From assembly GCF_027497495.1 (NCBI RefSeq), contig NZ_CP114205.1, positions 4,712,001-4,776,000 of the forward strand: a stretch of 64,000 nt of DNA. Direction: 5' to 3'. Shown piece after piece: positions 1-7,851 of the stretch. The notes below the pieces were generated by a model. That model worked only from the letters and a program-made list of their open reading frames with translations. It had not been told where the DNA came from and made no database searches. The stretch comes from Streptomyces tubercidicus (GTDB lineage Bacteria > Actinomycetota > Actinomycetes > Streptomycetales > Streptomycetaceae). The translations under genes and the position numbers were made by a program. Positions within the stretch are counted from its first letter, which is position 1; the number at the start of each line of letters is the position of its first letter.

Positions 1-9
1 AGCAGACGC

Positions 10-59
10 GCGGGGCGGCGGACCGGCCGTTTCTGAGAACGGTCGGCCCGCCACCCCGC
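10..59. terminator. Strong intrinsic terminator hairpin
   Basis: GCGGGG at 10-15 pairs with CCCCGC at 54-59, and the arms continue inward with few mismatches to CCGTT/AACGG around a short TCTGAG loop. The hairpin has a stem of about 22 bp without a T-run, as is usual in Streptomyces. It probably ends transcripts of a gene to the left of the window and/or of the minus-strand gene at 226-990. Confidence 0.7.
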
Positions 60-225
60 GCCTGTTGCTGCGGCTCCCGTACGTGACTTCGGGGACGGGT
101 GGTGCGGGTGGTGCGTGGTGCGAGTGCTGCGCCGGGTGGTGCCAGATGTCGTACCGAGTTCTACCGCGACCTATGGCGATCTACGGCGATCTGCGGTTGC
201 TCCCTGATGTGCTGGTGCTGCGGCG

Positions 226-990
226 TCAGCGGGCGCCTACCCGGGCCATCCGGCCATGGCCGTGCCGCGACTGGACCGGCGCGCCGGCCGGGTCCGCCGT
301 GGCCCGTGCCGCCGCCGGTTGCCGGACCACTCCCGCGGCGGCCGCCTGCTGCCGCCTGGGCTGGGCCGCGACACCGTTCTGCACATCCATGACGGCGTGT
401 GCGACCAGCCCGCCCATCGGGTCGTGCCGAATCAGATCCCGGAGACGGGAGCGCAATGACCGCCCCTCGTTCCCTGGATACAGATGCTTGCCGAGTCCGA
501 CCGCATGGGCCAGCGCGGCGAGCGCCGCGGTCCGCGGGTCCGGGGGTACGCCGGTGCGGATCGCGTTATCCAGCCGGGCCCTGATTTCCCGGCTGATGGC
601 CGTCTCCGTCGCCTGGTAGCGCGTCGTCGGCAGCACCCCGCACATCTGGCCCGCCACGGCATGCACCATGCCGCACCGTTCGAGATGCGTGAGGTAGGTC
701 TGGCGCAGCCCGAGTCGGGGCCCGCCGATCCAGTGGACCGCGCGCACCGGACTGCCGCGTCGGCGCAGCAATTCGAGCGCGGAGTCCAGAGTTGGATCTC
801 CTGTCGGCCGTGCCATCACCACGGCGATACGATCCCCGTCTGGGGCTATCCGTCCTGCCAGAGCCAGCTCTACTAGCTGTGCCCCGGCCAGGCCGAGGTC
901 GAGCGACTGCGGCTGCGCTGTGGTGCCCGTGGTCGGGTCCAAAGCGAGCAGCAGAAGCTCCTCCGGAATTGTTCTGCGGCTCCTGCCCAT
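226..990 (-). CDS. GPP34 (GOLPH3/VPS74-like) family protein
   Basis: The 254-residue protein opens with the typical GPP34 start (IPEELLLLALDP), followed by a leucine-rich helical segment (LAGAQLVELALAGRI) and a long all-helical body. In eukaryotes GOLPH3 binds PI4P at the Golgi; the many actinobacterial homologues are soluble proteins of unknown function, sometimes near multi-component signalling genes. The start is ATG at 990, with GGGGAGG about 5 bases upstream. The last 60 residues are rich in Ala, Arg and Gln and look disordered. The gene is divergent from the D,D-carboxypeptidase and is not in an obvious operon. The family call is firm; the function is unknown. Confidence 0.8.
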   Translation of the reverse strand: MGRSRRTIPEELLLLALDPTTGTTAQPQSLDLGLAGAQLVELALAGRIAPDGDRIAVVMARPTGDPTLDSALELLRRRGSPVRAVHWIGGPRLGLRQTYLTHLERCGMVHAVAGQMCGVLPTTRYQATETAISREIRARLDNAIRTGVPPDPRTAALAALAHAVGLGKHLYPGNEGRSLRSRLRDLIRHDPMGGLVAHAVMDVQNGVAAQPRRQQAAAAGVVRQPAAARATADPAGAPVQSRHGHGRMARVGAR

Positions 991-1229
991 CCATGCCTCC
1001 CCGCGTGGATGAATGACAGGGTGACCCCTCTCACATTCATCTGTCGAGAGTGCGTGGGTGGTTCGTTAGGGAACCGGTAGGTATGTCGTTCTCGTCTTGC
1101 ACGTCGGCGACATCTTTCTGAGGGGTGCGGCGCCTTCCGGTACGCGTGGCGGCGAGATGAGGCCACGTGGACACAGGAGACTTGGGAACACTGGGCCAGG
1201 CAGCAGTGGGACGTATGAAGGAGACATCG

Positions 1230-4200
1230 GTGGCGGGCGAGTCCCCCGACAAGTCGGACAAGAAGCAGTCGTCGGGGAAGACGGCGCGGAAAGCACGTGA
1301 TCCGCGGCTGTCGGCCTTCCGCGGGGAGCCGGACGAATCGGCGAGCGAACCGGCGAAGGGATCGGCGGAGGAGTCGACGGAGAAGTCGGCAAAGGGGTCG
1401 GCCAAGGAGCCGGCTAACGGGTCGGCCAAGGGGTCGGCGAAGGGATCGGGTGCCGGGAAGCAGTCGAAACCTGTGGAGGAGTCGAAGTCCGAGGCGAAGC
1501 CGGGAGCGGAGTCCGCGGCGAAGTCGAAGCCCGAGGCGGGCGGTGAGCCGGAGTCCGGGGCGGATGCGGAGTCCGGGGCCGGGTCGGCATCCGAAAGCGC
1601 GTCTGAGGAGCCTCAGGGGGCCGAGGAGGACGGTGCGGGCGCCGAGGGTGGCGAAGACCGTCTGCGGGCCGCTGTGGCCGCCTGGGTCGCCACGAAGGGC
1701 GATGAGGACGCCGAGGCGGGTGAGGGCGACGGTGAGGGTGATGCCGATGCTGACGCCGATGCCGGTGCCTCTGACGCGCCCGAGGGCGCTGACGGTGCCG
1801 ACGGGGATGCTGACGAGGACGTTGCGGGTGCCGCCGCAAAGTCGGAGGCGAAGCAGGAAGCAAAGTCGGAAGCAACGCCGGAAGCGAAGCCCGATGCGAA
1901 GCCTGGTGCAAAGCAGCAGGTGAAGTCGGAGGAGAAGGCGGGCACGGCGAAGGCTGCCGAGACCGAGACCGAGTCGGCGTCCGAGAACGAGTCCGGGGCC
2001 GGGTCTAAGTCCGGGGACAAGCCCGAATCCGGGGACAAGCCCGAATCCGAGGGCAAGTCCGAGTCGCGGGCCAAGGTTGCGGTTGTCGATCAGCCGACCT
2101 CCGTGTTCAAGACCGTCGGGCCGCAGAAGGGCAAGCCCGGTGGGGCGGCCGATGCGGCGAAGGCGAGCAACGGCGACGGCAAGGGCGGCGACGCGGCCGA
2201 GGCCGACGCCGAGGTCGAGGCCGAGGGGTCGGCCGTCGACGAGGCGACGCGAGTCTTTGCCTTCGCGAAGTCGAAGAAGCTGGCCGAGGCGGAGGGCGTC
2301 GATCACGCGACCACCGCGTTCAAGATCTCCCCACCCGCCAAGGACGGCGACGCGGCCAAGAGCAAGGCCAAGGACAAGCCCGAGGCCAAGGACAAGCCGG
2401 AGGCCAAGGACAAGCCCGAGGCCAAGGACAATCCGGAGGCCAAGGGCAAGACTGACGGCAAGGCCGCGGGCAAGGCCGAGACCGACGCCAAGGCTGACGC
2501 CAAGGCTGACGCCAAGGCTGACGCCAAGGCTGACGCCAAGGCTGACGCCAAGGCTGACGCCAAGGCTGACGCCAAGGCTGACGCCAAGACCGACACCAAG
2601 GCTGACGCCAAGACCGACGGCAAGAAGGACGCCAAGGACGCCAAGGACGCCAAGGCTCCGAAGGCCGCCGAGCGGGACTCGGAGCGGACCAGTCAGTTCG
2701 TGGCGCTGAAGTCGGCGGACGACGGTACGGCCGGCAGGTCGCTGGGCAAGACGGCGCCGAAGACGCCTGCCCGTACGCCTGACAAGGCCGCGGACAAGCC
2801 AGGGGACGAGGACAAGGCGTCCGACAAGGCGGCGGACAAGGCCGGCGCCAAGCCGGCCGGCAAGGCCCCCGGCGCGCTGCCGGCCGCCGAGCCCGCGAAG
2901 TCCACCGGGACCGGAAAGTCGACCGGGGCCACGAAGCCCGCCGGGACCGCGAAGGCCGCCGAGCCCACCGCGGCGCCCAAGCCTGCCGCACCCAAGCCCG
3001 CGGACCGTACGGGCGCCACGCCGTCCGCCACCACGGGCGCCACGCCCGCTCCCGCCGCGCTGCCCGATTCCGAGCACACCAAGCAGCAGCCGCTGCCGCC
3101 GCTCGACCTCCTGGCGCAGCTCACCAACACCCCGCCGCCGCCCGAGACCCCGCTGCGTTCGGTCGTCCGCCGGTTCAAGATCTGGACCCCGCTGGCGGTG
3201 CTGCTGGTGATCATCTTCGTGGTCGCCCAGGCGGTGCGCCCGCTGCCCGACCCGACGCTCACCGTCGGCGACGCCAAGTCCTCGTTCACCTTCGAGGGCG
3301 GCAAGCTCGACATCCCGTGGCCCGCGGAGGGGCAGGCCGCGGTCAAGGTGGTGGGCTCCGGGGACCTGGGGACGTTCGGCCCGCAGAAGCCGGTGCCGAC
3401 CGCGAGCGTGGCCAAGATCATGACGGCCTATGTCGTCCTCCGGGACCACCCGCTCAAGAAGGGCAAGACGGGCCCGCAGATCGGGGTCGACGCCAAGGCG
3501 GTGACTGAGGGCGGTTCCACGGACGAGTCGCGGATCGAGGGGCTCAGGGCGGGGCAGGAGTTCAGCCAGCAGGACATGCTGAAGATGCTGATGATCCCGT
3601 CCGGCAACAACATTGCCCGGCTGCTGGCCCGTTGGGACACCCAGTCCTCCAACGAGGGGGCGTTCGTCAAGAAGATGAACGCCGCCGCCAAGGACCTGGG
3701 CATGAAGAACACCACCTACACCGACCCCAGCGGCCTGGACCCGAAGACCGTGAGCACCGCGGTCGACCAGCTCAAGCTGGCCGAGGCCGTCATGAAGTTC
3801 GACGCCTTCCGGCCGATCGTCGCCATGCCCAACGCCGAGATCCAGGGCCTGCCGAAGCGGATCAACAACAACAACGACGACCTGCTGCTGGCCGGGCTGA
3901 GCATCAAGGGCATCAAGACCGGCTCCAGCACGGCGGCGGGCGGCACGCTGTCCTGGGCGGCCTACAAGACCGTCGACGGCAAGGACCAGCTGATACTGGG
4001 CACGATGATGGACCAGCACTTCAAGGGCCTGGACCCGAACGCCTCCAACAGCCTCACCATGGTCAAGAACAACAGCAAGAAGGTCATCGAGGCCGTACGC
4101 AGCGCGCTGACCTCGGCCACGGCGGTGAAGAAGGGCCAGGTGGTCGGCTATGTCGACGACGGCCTGAACGGACGCACGCCGGTCGTCGCCACCAAGGACC

Positions 4201-4403
4201 TGAAGGCGGTGGGAGTCCCCGGCCAGAAGCTGACGTTGAGCGTCGGTGACGGGGGCAAGACCGTCCCGCACACCGCGAAGGCCGGTACCGAGGTCGGCGT
4301 GCTGACCGTCGGCAACGGCGAGAGCAAGCAGAAGGTGCCGGTCGCCCTGCAGCAGGACCTCGTCGAGCCGTCCTTCGGAGCGAAGCTGGTCCGCATCACC
4401 TGA
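1230..4403 (+). CDS. D-alanyl-D-alanine carboxypeptidase (S11) with giant repetitive cytoplasmic tail
   Basis: The C-terminal third is a penicillin-binding carboxypeptidase that trims the terminal D-Ala of peptidoglycan stem peptides. The three active-site motifs are visible: S-x-x-K (ASVAK, near 3405), S-x-N (PSGNN, near 3600) and KTG (GIKTGSS, near 3915). One membrane helix (TPLAVLLVIIFVVAQAV, about residues 652-670) anchors it, leaving roughly 645 residues in the cytoplasm. That tail is Lys/Ala/Asp/Glu-rich, probably disordered, and contains KADA and KDKPEA repeats plus four Thr-centred motifs. I chose GTG at 1230 because AAGGAG lies 6 bases upstream; in-frame starts at 1167 and 1215 have poorer sites. 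S11 enzymes usually have about 400 residues and a signal peptide, so the extension is exceptional. The gene is monocistronic, with a perfect terminator after it. Confidence 0.9.
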   Translation: MAGESPDKSDKKQSSGKTARKARDPRLSAFRGEPDESASEPAKGSAEESTEKSAKGSAKEPANGSAKGSAKGSGAGKQSKPVEESKSEAKPGAESAAKSKPEAGGEPESGADAESGAGSASESASEEPQGAEEDGAGAEGGEDRLRAAVAAWVATKGDEDAEAGEGDGEGDADADADAGASDAPEGADGADGDADEDVAGAAAKSEAKQEAKSEATPEAKPDAKPGAKQQVKSEEKAGTAKAAETETESASENESGAGSKSGDKPESGDKPESEGKSESRAKVAVVDQPTSVFKTVGPQKGKPGGAADAAKASNGDGKGGDAAEADAEVEAEGSAVDEATRVFAFAKSKKLAEAEGVDHATTAFKISPPAKDGDAAKSKAKDKPEAKDKPEAKDKPEAKDNPEAKGKTDGKAAGKAETDAKADAKADAKADAKADAKADAKADAKADAKADAKTDTKADAKTDGKKDAKDAKDAKAPKAAERDSERTSQFVALKSADDGTAGRSLGKTAPKTPARTPDKAADKPGDEDKASDKAADKAGAKPAGKAPGALPAAEPAKSTGTGKSTGATKPAGTAKAAEPTAAPKPAAPKPADRTGATPSATTGATPAPAALPDSEHTKQQPLPPLDLLAQLTNTPPPPETPLRSVVRRFKIWTPLAVLLVIIFVVAQAVRPLPDPTLTVGDAKSSFTFEGGKLDIPWPAEGQAAVKVVGSGDLGTFGPQKPVPTASVAKIMTAYVVLRDHPLKKGKTGPQIGVDAKAVTEGGSTDESRIEGLRAGQEFSQQDMLKMLMIPSGNNIARLLARWDTQSSNEGAFVKKMNAAAKDLGMKNTTYTDPSGLDPKTVSTAVDQLKLAEAVMKFDAFRPIVAMPNAEIQGLPKRINNNNDDLLLAGLSIKGIKTGSSTAAGGTLSWAAYKTVDGKDQLILGTMMDQHFKGLDPNASNSLTMVKNNSKKVIEAVRSALTSATAVKKGQVVGYVDDGLNGRTPVVATKDLKAVGVPGQKLTLSVGDGGKTVPHTAKAGTEVGVLTVGNGESKQKVPVALQQDLVEPSFGAKLVRIT
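2490..2585 (+). repeat. 12-bp coding minisatellite (KADA x8)
   Basis: Eight identical copies of AAGGCTGACGCC encode Lys-Ala-Asp-Ala within the cytoplasmic tail of the carboxypeptidase. They are flanked by diverged copies (AAGACCGACACC and similar). A KDKPEA repeat lies just upstream at about 2370-2440. Copies identical at the DNA level suggest recent slippage, so copy number is likely to vary between strains. Confidence 0.95.
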
Positions 4404-4410
4404 GCGGGCC

Positions 4411-4443
4411 GGGGGGCCGCGGGCGTCCGTCCCGCGGCCCCCC
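4411..4443 (+). terminator. Intrinsic terminator after the carboxypeptidase gene
   Basis: A perfect 13-bp stem (GGGGGGCCGCGGG at 4411-4423 with CCCGCGGCCCCCC at 4431-4443) encloses a 7-base loop, 8 bases after the stop codon. Confidence 0.9.
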
Positions 4444-4637
4444 TCCGCGTCACCGCCCGCCGCCCCGCTCGCCCGTCTGGTCGGCTACTGGCGGTCCGCC
4501 CTACCGTGAGCCTGCCTTTCTGACTGTCTGTCCGTCCGTCCCGCGCGTGACCGGAGTCCGTCATCGACGTAGCGCCAGCGCAGAAGACGTACGCGTCCGC
4601 CGCAGCCGCCCCCGGTGCCTGGGCGGCGCAGGGCGCG

Positions 4638-6089
4638 GTGGTGTTGTTGCCCTCCGGTCTGATGCTGTCCCTGGGGGCGTGGGGCATCCGCCGGCAGGAC
4701 GCCATATGGCGCGACGAGGCGGTCACCTACGACATGGCGCACCGCAGCCTGGCCGACCTCTGGCACACGCTGCAGCACGTCGATGTCGTCCATGGCCTCT
4801 ACTACGCGCTGATGCACCTCTGGTTCCGCGTCTACGACGTCACCCTCGGCGGCGCCTTCGGCGAGGCCGTCGGTCTGCGGCTGCCGTCCGTGGCCGCGAT
4901 GACGGTCGCTGCCGCCGGGGTCGCGCTGCTGGGCCGGCGTCTGGTCGGCCGCCGGGCGGGCCTGCTGGCGGGCTGCACCTTCGCGCTGATCCCGGTCGTG
5001 CAGCAGTACGCGCAGGAGGGCCGCTCGTACGCGATCGTCTGCGCGCTGGTCGTCTGGGCGAGCTATCTGCTGGTGCTGACCGCGGCCCGCCCGCGCCGAA
5101 GGCTGTGGCTCGGCTATACGGCGCTGATGCTGGCCGCCTGTCTGCTGCACGAGTTCGCGGTGCTGGCGCTGCCCGCGCACGGCGCCGCGGTGGTCCTGGC
5201 GCGACTGCCCCGCCGGGTACTGCGCGCCTGGCTGCTCGCCTCGGGCACCGTTCTCGCCGGTCTGGCCCCGCTCGCGGTGTTCAGCACCCGGCAGTCGGCA
5301 CAGATCAGCTGGCTCATGTGGCCGGACCCGCTCCAGCTGCTGACGTTCGCCGTGCTCGCCGTCCTCGGCCTCGCCTGCGCCCGCGTCCGGATCCGCTCCC
5401 GCGGCCCCATCGGGCTCCGGGCCCTCGGCATCCCCCTGCTGCTTCTGCCCACCCTCCTCCTGCTGCTGCTCTCCCATGTCGAACCGGCCTACGTGGACCG
5501 CTATGTCCTCTACTACGTCGTCGGGTTCGCACTGCTCGCGGGCGCCGCGCTGGCGCGGCTGCTGCGGCCGCCGGGCGAGCGGGGCCAGACCCGTGGCCGG
5601 CGGCTGCGGTGGGCGGTGACGGTCGGGCTGGTGCTGGTGGTGCTGCTGCCCGTCAACGTCCATCTGCGCAGCCCGGACAGCCGGGTCGACGATGTCACCG
5701 CGGTCGCGCACGCCGTACGCGAGGTGGCCGAGCCCGGTGACGGGCTGCTGTTCATGCCGTCCCGGCGGCGGATCTGGGCCGCGACCCGGCCGCACGACTT
5801 CCGCGGGCTGCACGACCTCGCACTGGCCAGGAGCCCGTTGGCCTCGCACACCCTGTACGGCACCGAGCGCTCCGGCGATGCGATCCGCGAGCGGATGCTG
5901 GCCGCCCACCGGATCGTCGTCGCCGGCGACCCGGACGGCCAGCCGGCCGACGACACCGACCAGGAGATCGCCAAGCGGTCCACGCTGCGCACCGCCTTCG
6001 AGGTGTGCAGCAGCAGGGAGGTGCGGGGGGCCAGGGTCACGGTGTACGGGCGGGCGGGGATGTGTGGAGGGGACGACCGGGTGGGGTGA
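4638..6089 (+). CDS. GT39-like polytopic membrane glycosyltransferase-type protein
   Basis: This 483-residue integral membrane protein has about 9-10 hydrophobic helices. The first extracytoplasmic loop carries the acidic motif WRDEAVTYD, as in GT-C/PMT (family 39) mannosyltransferase-like proteins that use polyprenyl-phosphate sugars. A soluble C-terminal portion of about 120 residues follows the last helix. The first canonical start is GTG 4638, but the reading frame is open back to 4551, and GGAG at 4553-4556 precedes an ATC codon at 4563. The true N-terminus may therefore lie upstream on a non-canonical start. The donor and acceptor are unknown, and the GT39 assignment rests on topology and the acidic loop motif. 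Confidence 0.7.
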   Translation: MVLLPSGLMLSLGAWGIRRQDAIWRDEAVTYDMAHRSLADLWHTLQHVDVVHGLYYALMHLWFRVYDVTLGGAFGEAVGLRLPSVAAMTVAAAGVALLGRRLVGRRAGLLAGCTFALIPVVQQYAQEGRSYAIVCALVVWASYLLVLTAARPRRRLWLGYTALMLAACLLHEFAVLALPAHGAAVVLARLPRRVLRAWLLASGTVLAGLAPLAVFSTRQSAQISWLMWPDPLQLLTFAVLAVLGLACARVRIRSRGPIGLRALGIPLLLLPTLLLLLLSHVEPAYVDRYVLYYVVGFALLAGAALARLLRPPGERGQTRGRRLRWAVTVGLVLVVLLPVNVHLRSPDSRVDDVTAVAHAVREVAEPGDGLLFMPSRRRIWAATRPHDFRGLHDLALARSPLASHTLYGTERSGDAIRERMLAAHRIVVAGDPDGQPADDTDQEIAKRSTLRTAFEVCSSREVRGARVTVYGRAGMCGGDDRVG

Positions 6090-6354
6090 CGGGCCGGGAT
6101 GACGGGCTGGGATGACGGGGTGAAGGCTGCCTGTTCTCGGCGGCTTCCTGGTGGCGGGCGCGTGGCGATTTCGGGGTGCGGGCCGGGCCGGGCGATGGTG
6201 GGGGAGATGAGGGCGGGGCCGGGCGGTGTGCGGCGCTTCTGGCGGTGGACGGGCGTCGGCGCACTCGGTGGCTGTACGCCGGAGTGGTCATGACTCACTT
6301 GTCCGCCGCGAGTCTTCGCCCCCTAGGGAAGGGACTCCGGCCTACGGTGCCCAT

Positions 6355-7191
6355 ATGAGCACCTCCCCGGAGTACGCCACCTTCCACTTCCACGCGCTGC
6401 ACCACGCCGATCAGCCGCTGCTGCTGCCCAACGCCTGGGACGTCATCTCGGCCGTCGCACTCGCCGGGGCCGGATACGCGGCAGTCGGCACCACGAGCCT
6501 GGGCGTCGCCGCGGCCCACGGCTACCCGGACGGGCGCGGGCTCGCCGAGGTCCGGGATGCCACGGTGGCGCTGGCACTGCGGCTCAACGGTCGGCTGACC
6601 TGCCCTTACACCGTCGACGTGGAGGGCGGATTCGGCGGCGACGCCGGTCAAGTGGGGGATTTGGCCGCCGAGTTGGCGGAGGCGGGGGCGGCCGGGCTGA
6701 ATCTGGAGGACGGGCTGCCCGGCGGCGAGGGGCTGCAGGATCCGGCGCGGCAGGCCGAATTGATCAGCGCGGTGAAGGAACGGGCACCGGGCCTCTTCCT
6801 CAACGCCCGGGTCGACACCCACTGGCTCGCGGACAACCCGCCGCCGCTCTCGGTGACGCTCTCACGCGCCGAGGCCTACCTGACCGCGGGGGCCGACGGC
6901 GTCTTCGTACCGGGCGTGATCGCCGACGAGGACATCTCGGTGCTGGTCGCCGAGATCCCCGCCCCGCTGAACATCCTCTTCGCTCCCGGGCGACATACCG
7001 TCAGCCGTCTGGCGGAGCTGGGCGTACGCCGCATCAGCACCGGCTCGCTGCTCTTCCGGACCGCGCTGCAGGCCACCCTCACGGCCGCGGACGCCATCCG
7101 CACGGGCCGTGCGCCGACGGAAGCGGGCGGGGCGGGCGGCGAGGTGCTGGGCTATGAGGAGATCCAGCGGCTGGTGGGGGAGGAGGAGTAG
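6355..7191 (+). CDS. Isocitrate lyase/PEP mutase superfamily protein
   Basis: This 278-residue TIM-barrel enzyme belongs to the PEP mutase/isocitrate lyase superfamily. The family markers are visible in order: LLPNAWDVISA near the N-terminus (substrate-binding loop), TTSLGVAAAHGYPDG, a metal/phosphate-binding VDVEGGFG segment, and the GLNLEDG strand. The KKCGH active-site signature of true isocitrate lyase is absent, so a C-C lyase such as a 2-methylisocitrate or oxaloacetate type is more likely than glyoxylate-cycle activity. The start is ATG 6355. Longer in-frame starts exist, but the family N-terminus aligns here. It runs tail-to-tail with the small secreted protein gene, with stop codons 1 base apart. 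Confidence 0.85.
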   Translation: MSTSPEYATFHFHALHHADQPLLLPNAWDVISAVALAGAGYAAVGTTSLGVAAAHGYPDGRGLAEVRDATVALALRLNGRLTCPYTVDVEGGFGGDAGQVGDLAAELAEAGAAGLNLEDGLPGGEGLQDPARQAELISAVKERAPGLFLNARVDTHWLADNPPPLSVTLSRAEAYLTAGADGVFVPGVIADEDISVLVAEIPAPLNILFAPGRHTVSRLAELGVRRISTGSLLFRTALQATLTAADAIRTGRAPTEAGGAGGEVLGYEEIQRLVGEEE

Positions 7192-7192
7192 T

Positions 7193-7489
7193 TCAGGCCT
7201 GCTGGCTGTGGCGGCTTCCGTGGCTTCCGTGGCGTCGGCGGTGGACGGCGAGGGTCGTACCGACCACGCCCAGCGCAGCGGCCCCACCGATCAGCCCTGC
7301 CGTGGGCAGCTGGCCGGCCTTCTCCGCCAGCCCGGCCAGCCCGTTGTCGGGCAGCATGATCGACGTCCGGCTCTCCGAGGGGCCGGTGGGTTCGGCGGCC
7401 ATGGCGGCGCCCGCAGGCAGCAGCAGCACGGCCAGCGCACCGGTGGCGACGGTGACGGTACGGATCACGGAGCGGCGCTGGGCCGGCAT
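7193..7489 (-). CDS. Small secreted or membrane-anchored protein
   Basis: The 98-residue precursor has an Arg-containing n-region (MPAQRRSV), a hydrophobic core and a probable signal peptidase site after AAMAA. The mature part is short and ends in a second hydrophobic helix (AGLIGGAAALGVVGTTLAV) followed by a basic His/Arg tail. That pattern resembles a single-pass surface protein held by a C-terminal helix, without an LPxTG sortase motif. GAGGAG lies about 6 bases before the ATG at 7489. The function is unknown. Confidence 0.7.
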   Translation of the reverse strand: MPAQRRSVIRTVTVATGALAVLLLPAGAAMAAEPTGPSESRTSIMLPDNGLAGLAEKAGQLPTAGLIGGAAALGVVGTTLAVHRRRHGSHGSRHSQQA

Positions 7490-7851
7490 GGGTACTCCTC
7501 GTCGTGGGCGGCTCGGGCCGCCGTGGGGATGCGATAGGGGATGAGGGGCGGGATGAGGGACGGACCAGGGGACGGAAAAAGGACGCGATCGAAGTCAGAA
7601 CGTTACGGAGCGTCCTTAACGGCGATCCATCCGTTGTGTAACAGTCACCGGGATCTCTGGGATCGGTCCTGTGAAGGAGCGCCCGCGCAGGCCGGGCCAA
7701 AGCCACTGAAATCCCCTTCGGGGCGCAGCTCATGGCCCACCCGTGACCGAGCGCAGCGGCACTCCGTCATCGGCTCACCGGCCGACGACATCGGCTCCGG
7801 CTCAACCGACCGAAGACCTCCGCTCCAGCTCAGCGATCCATGCCCCCCGTC
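7490..7851. other. Intergenic region upstream of the small secreted protein
   Basis: These 362 bases lie between the start of the minus-strand small protein and the stop of recQ. No convincing gene is present. A short inverted pair, CGTTA/TAACG, occurs at about 7602-7622 within the only less GC-rich stretch (about 7570-7650). This is the likely promoter region for the small secreted protein. Confidence 0.4.

Noticed and set aside
873..4271. A long minus-strand open frame antisense to the carboxypeptidase gene
   Set aside because: Its Leu/Gly/Arg repeats are the mirror of the Lys/Ala/Asp repeats in the real gene; no domain or start site supports it.
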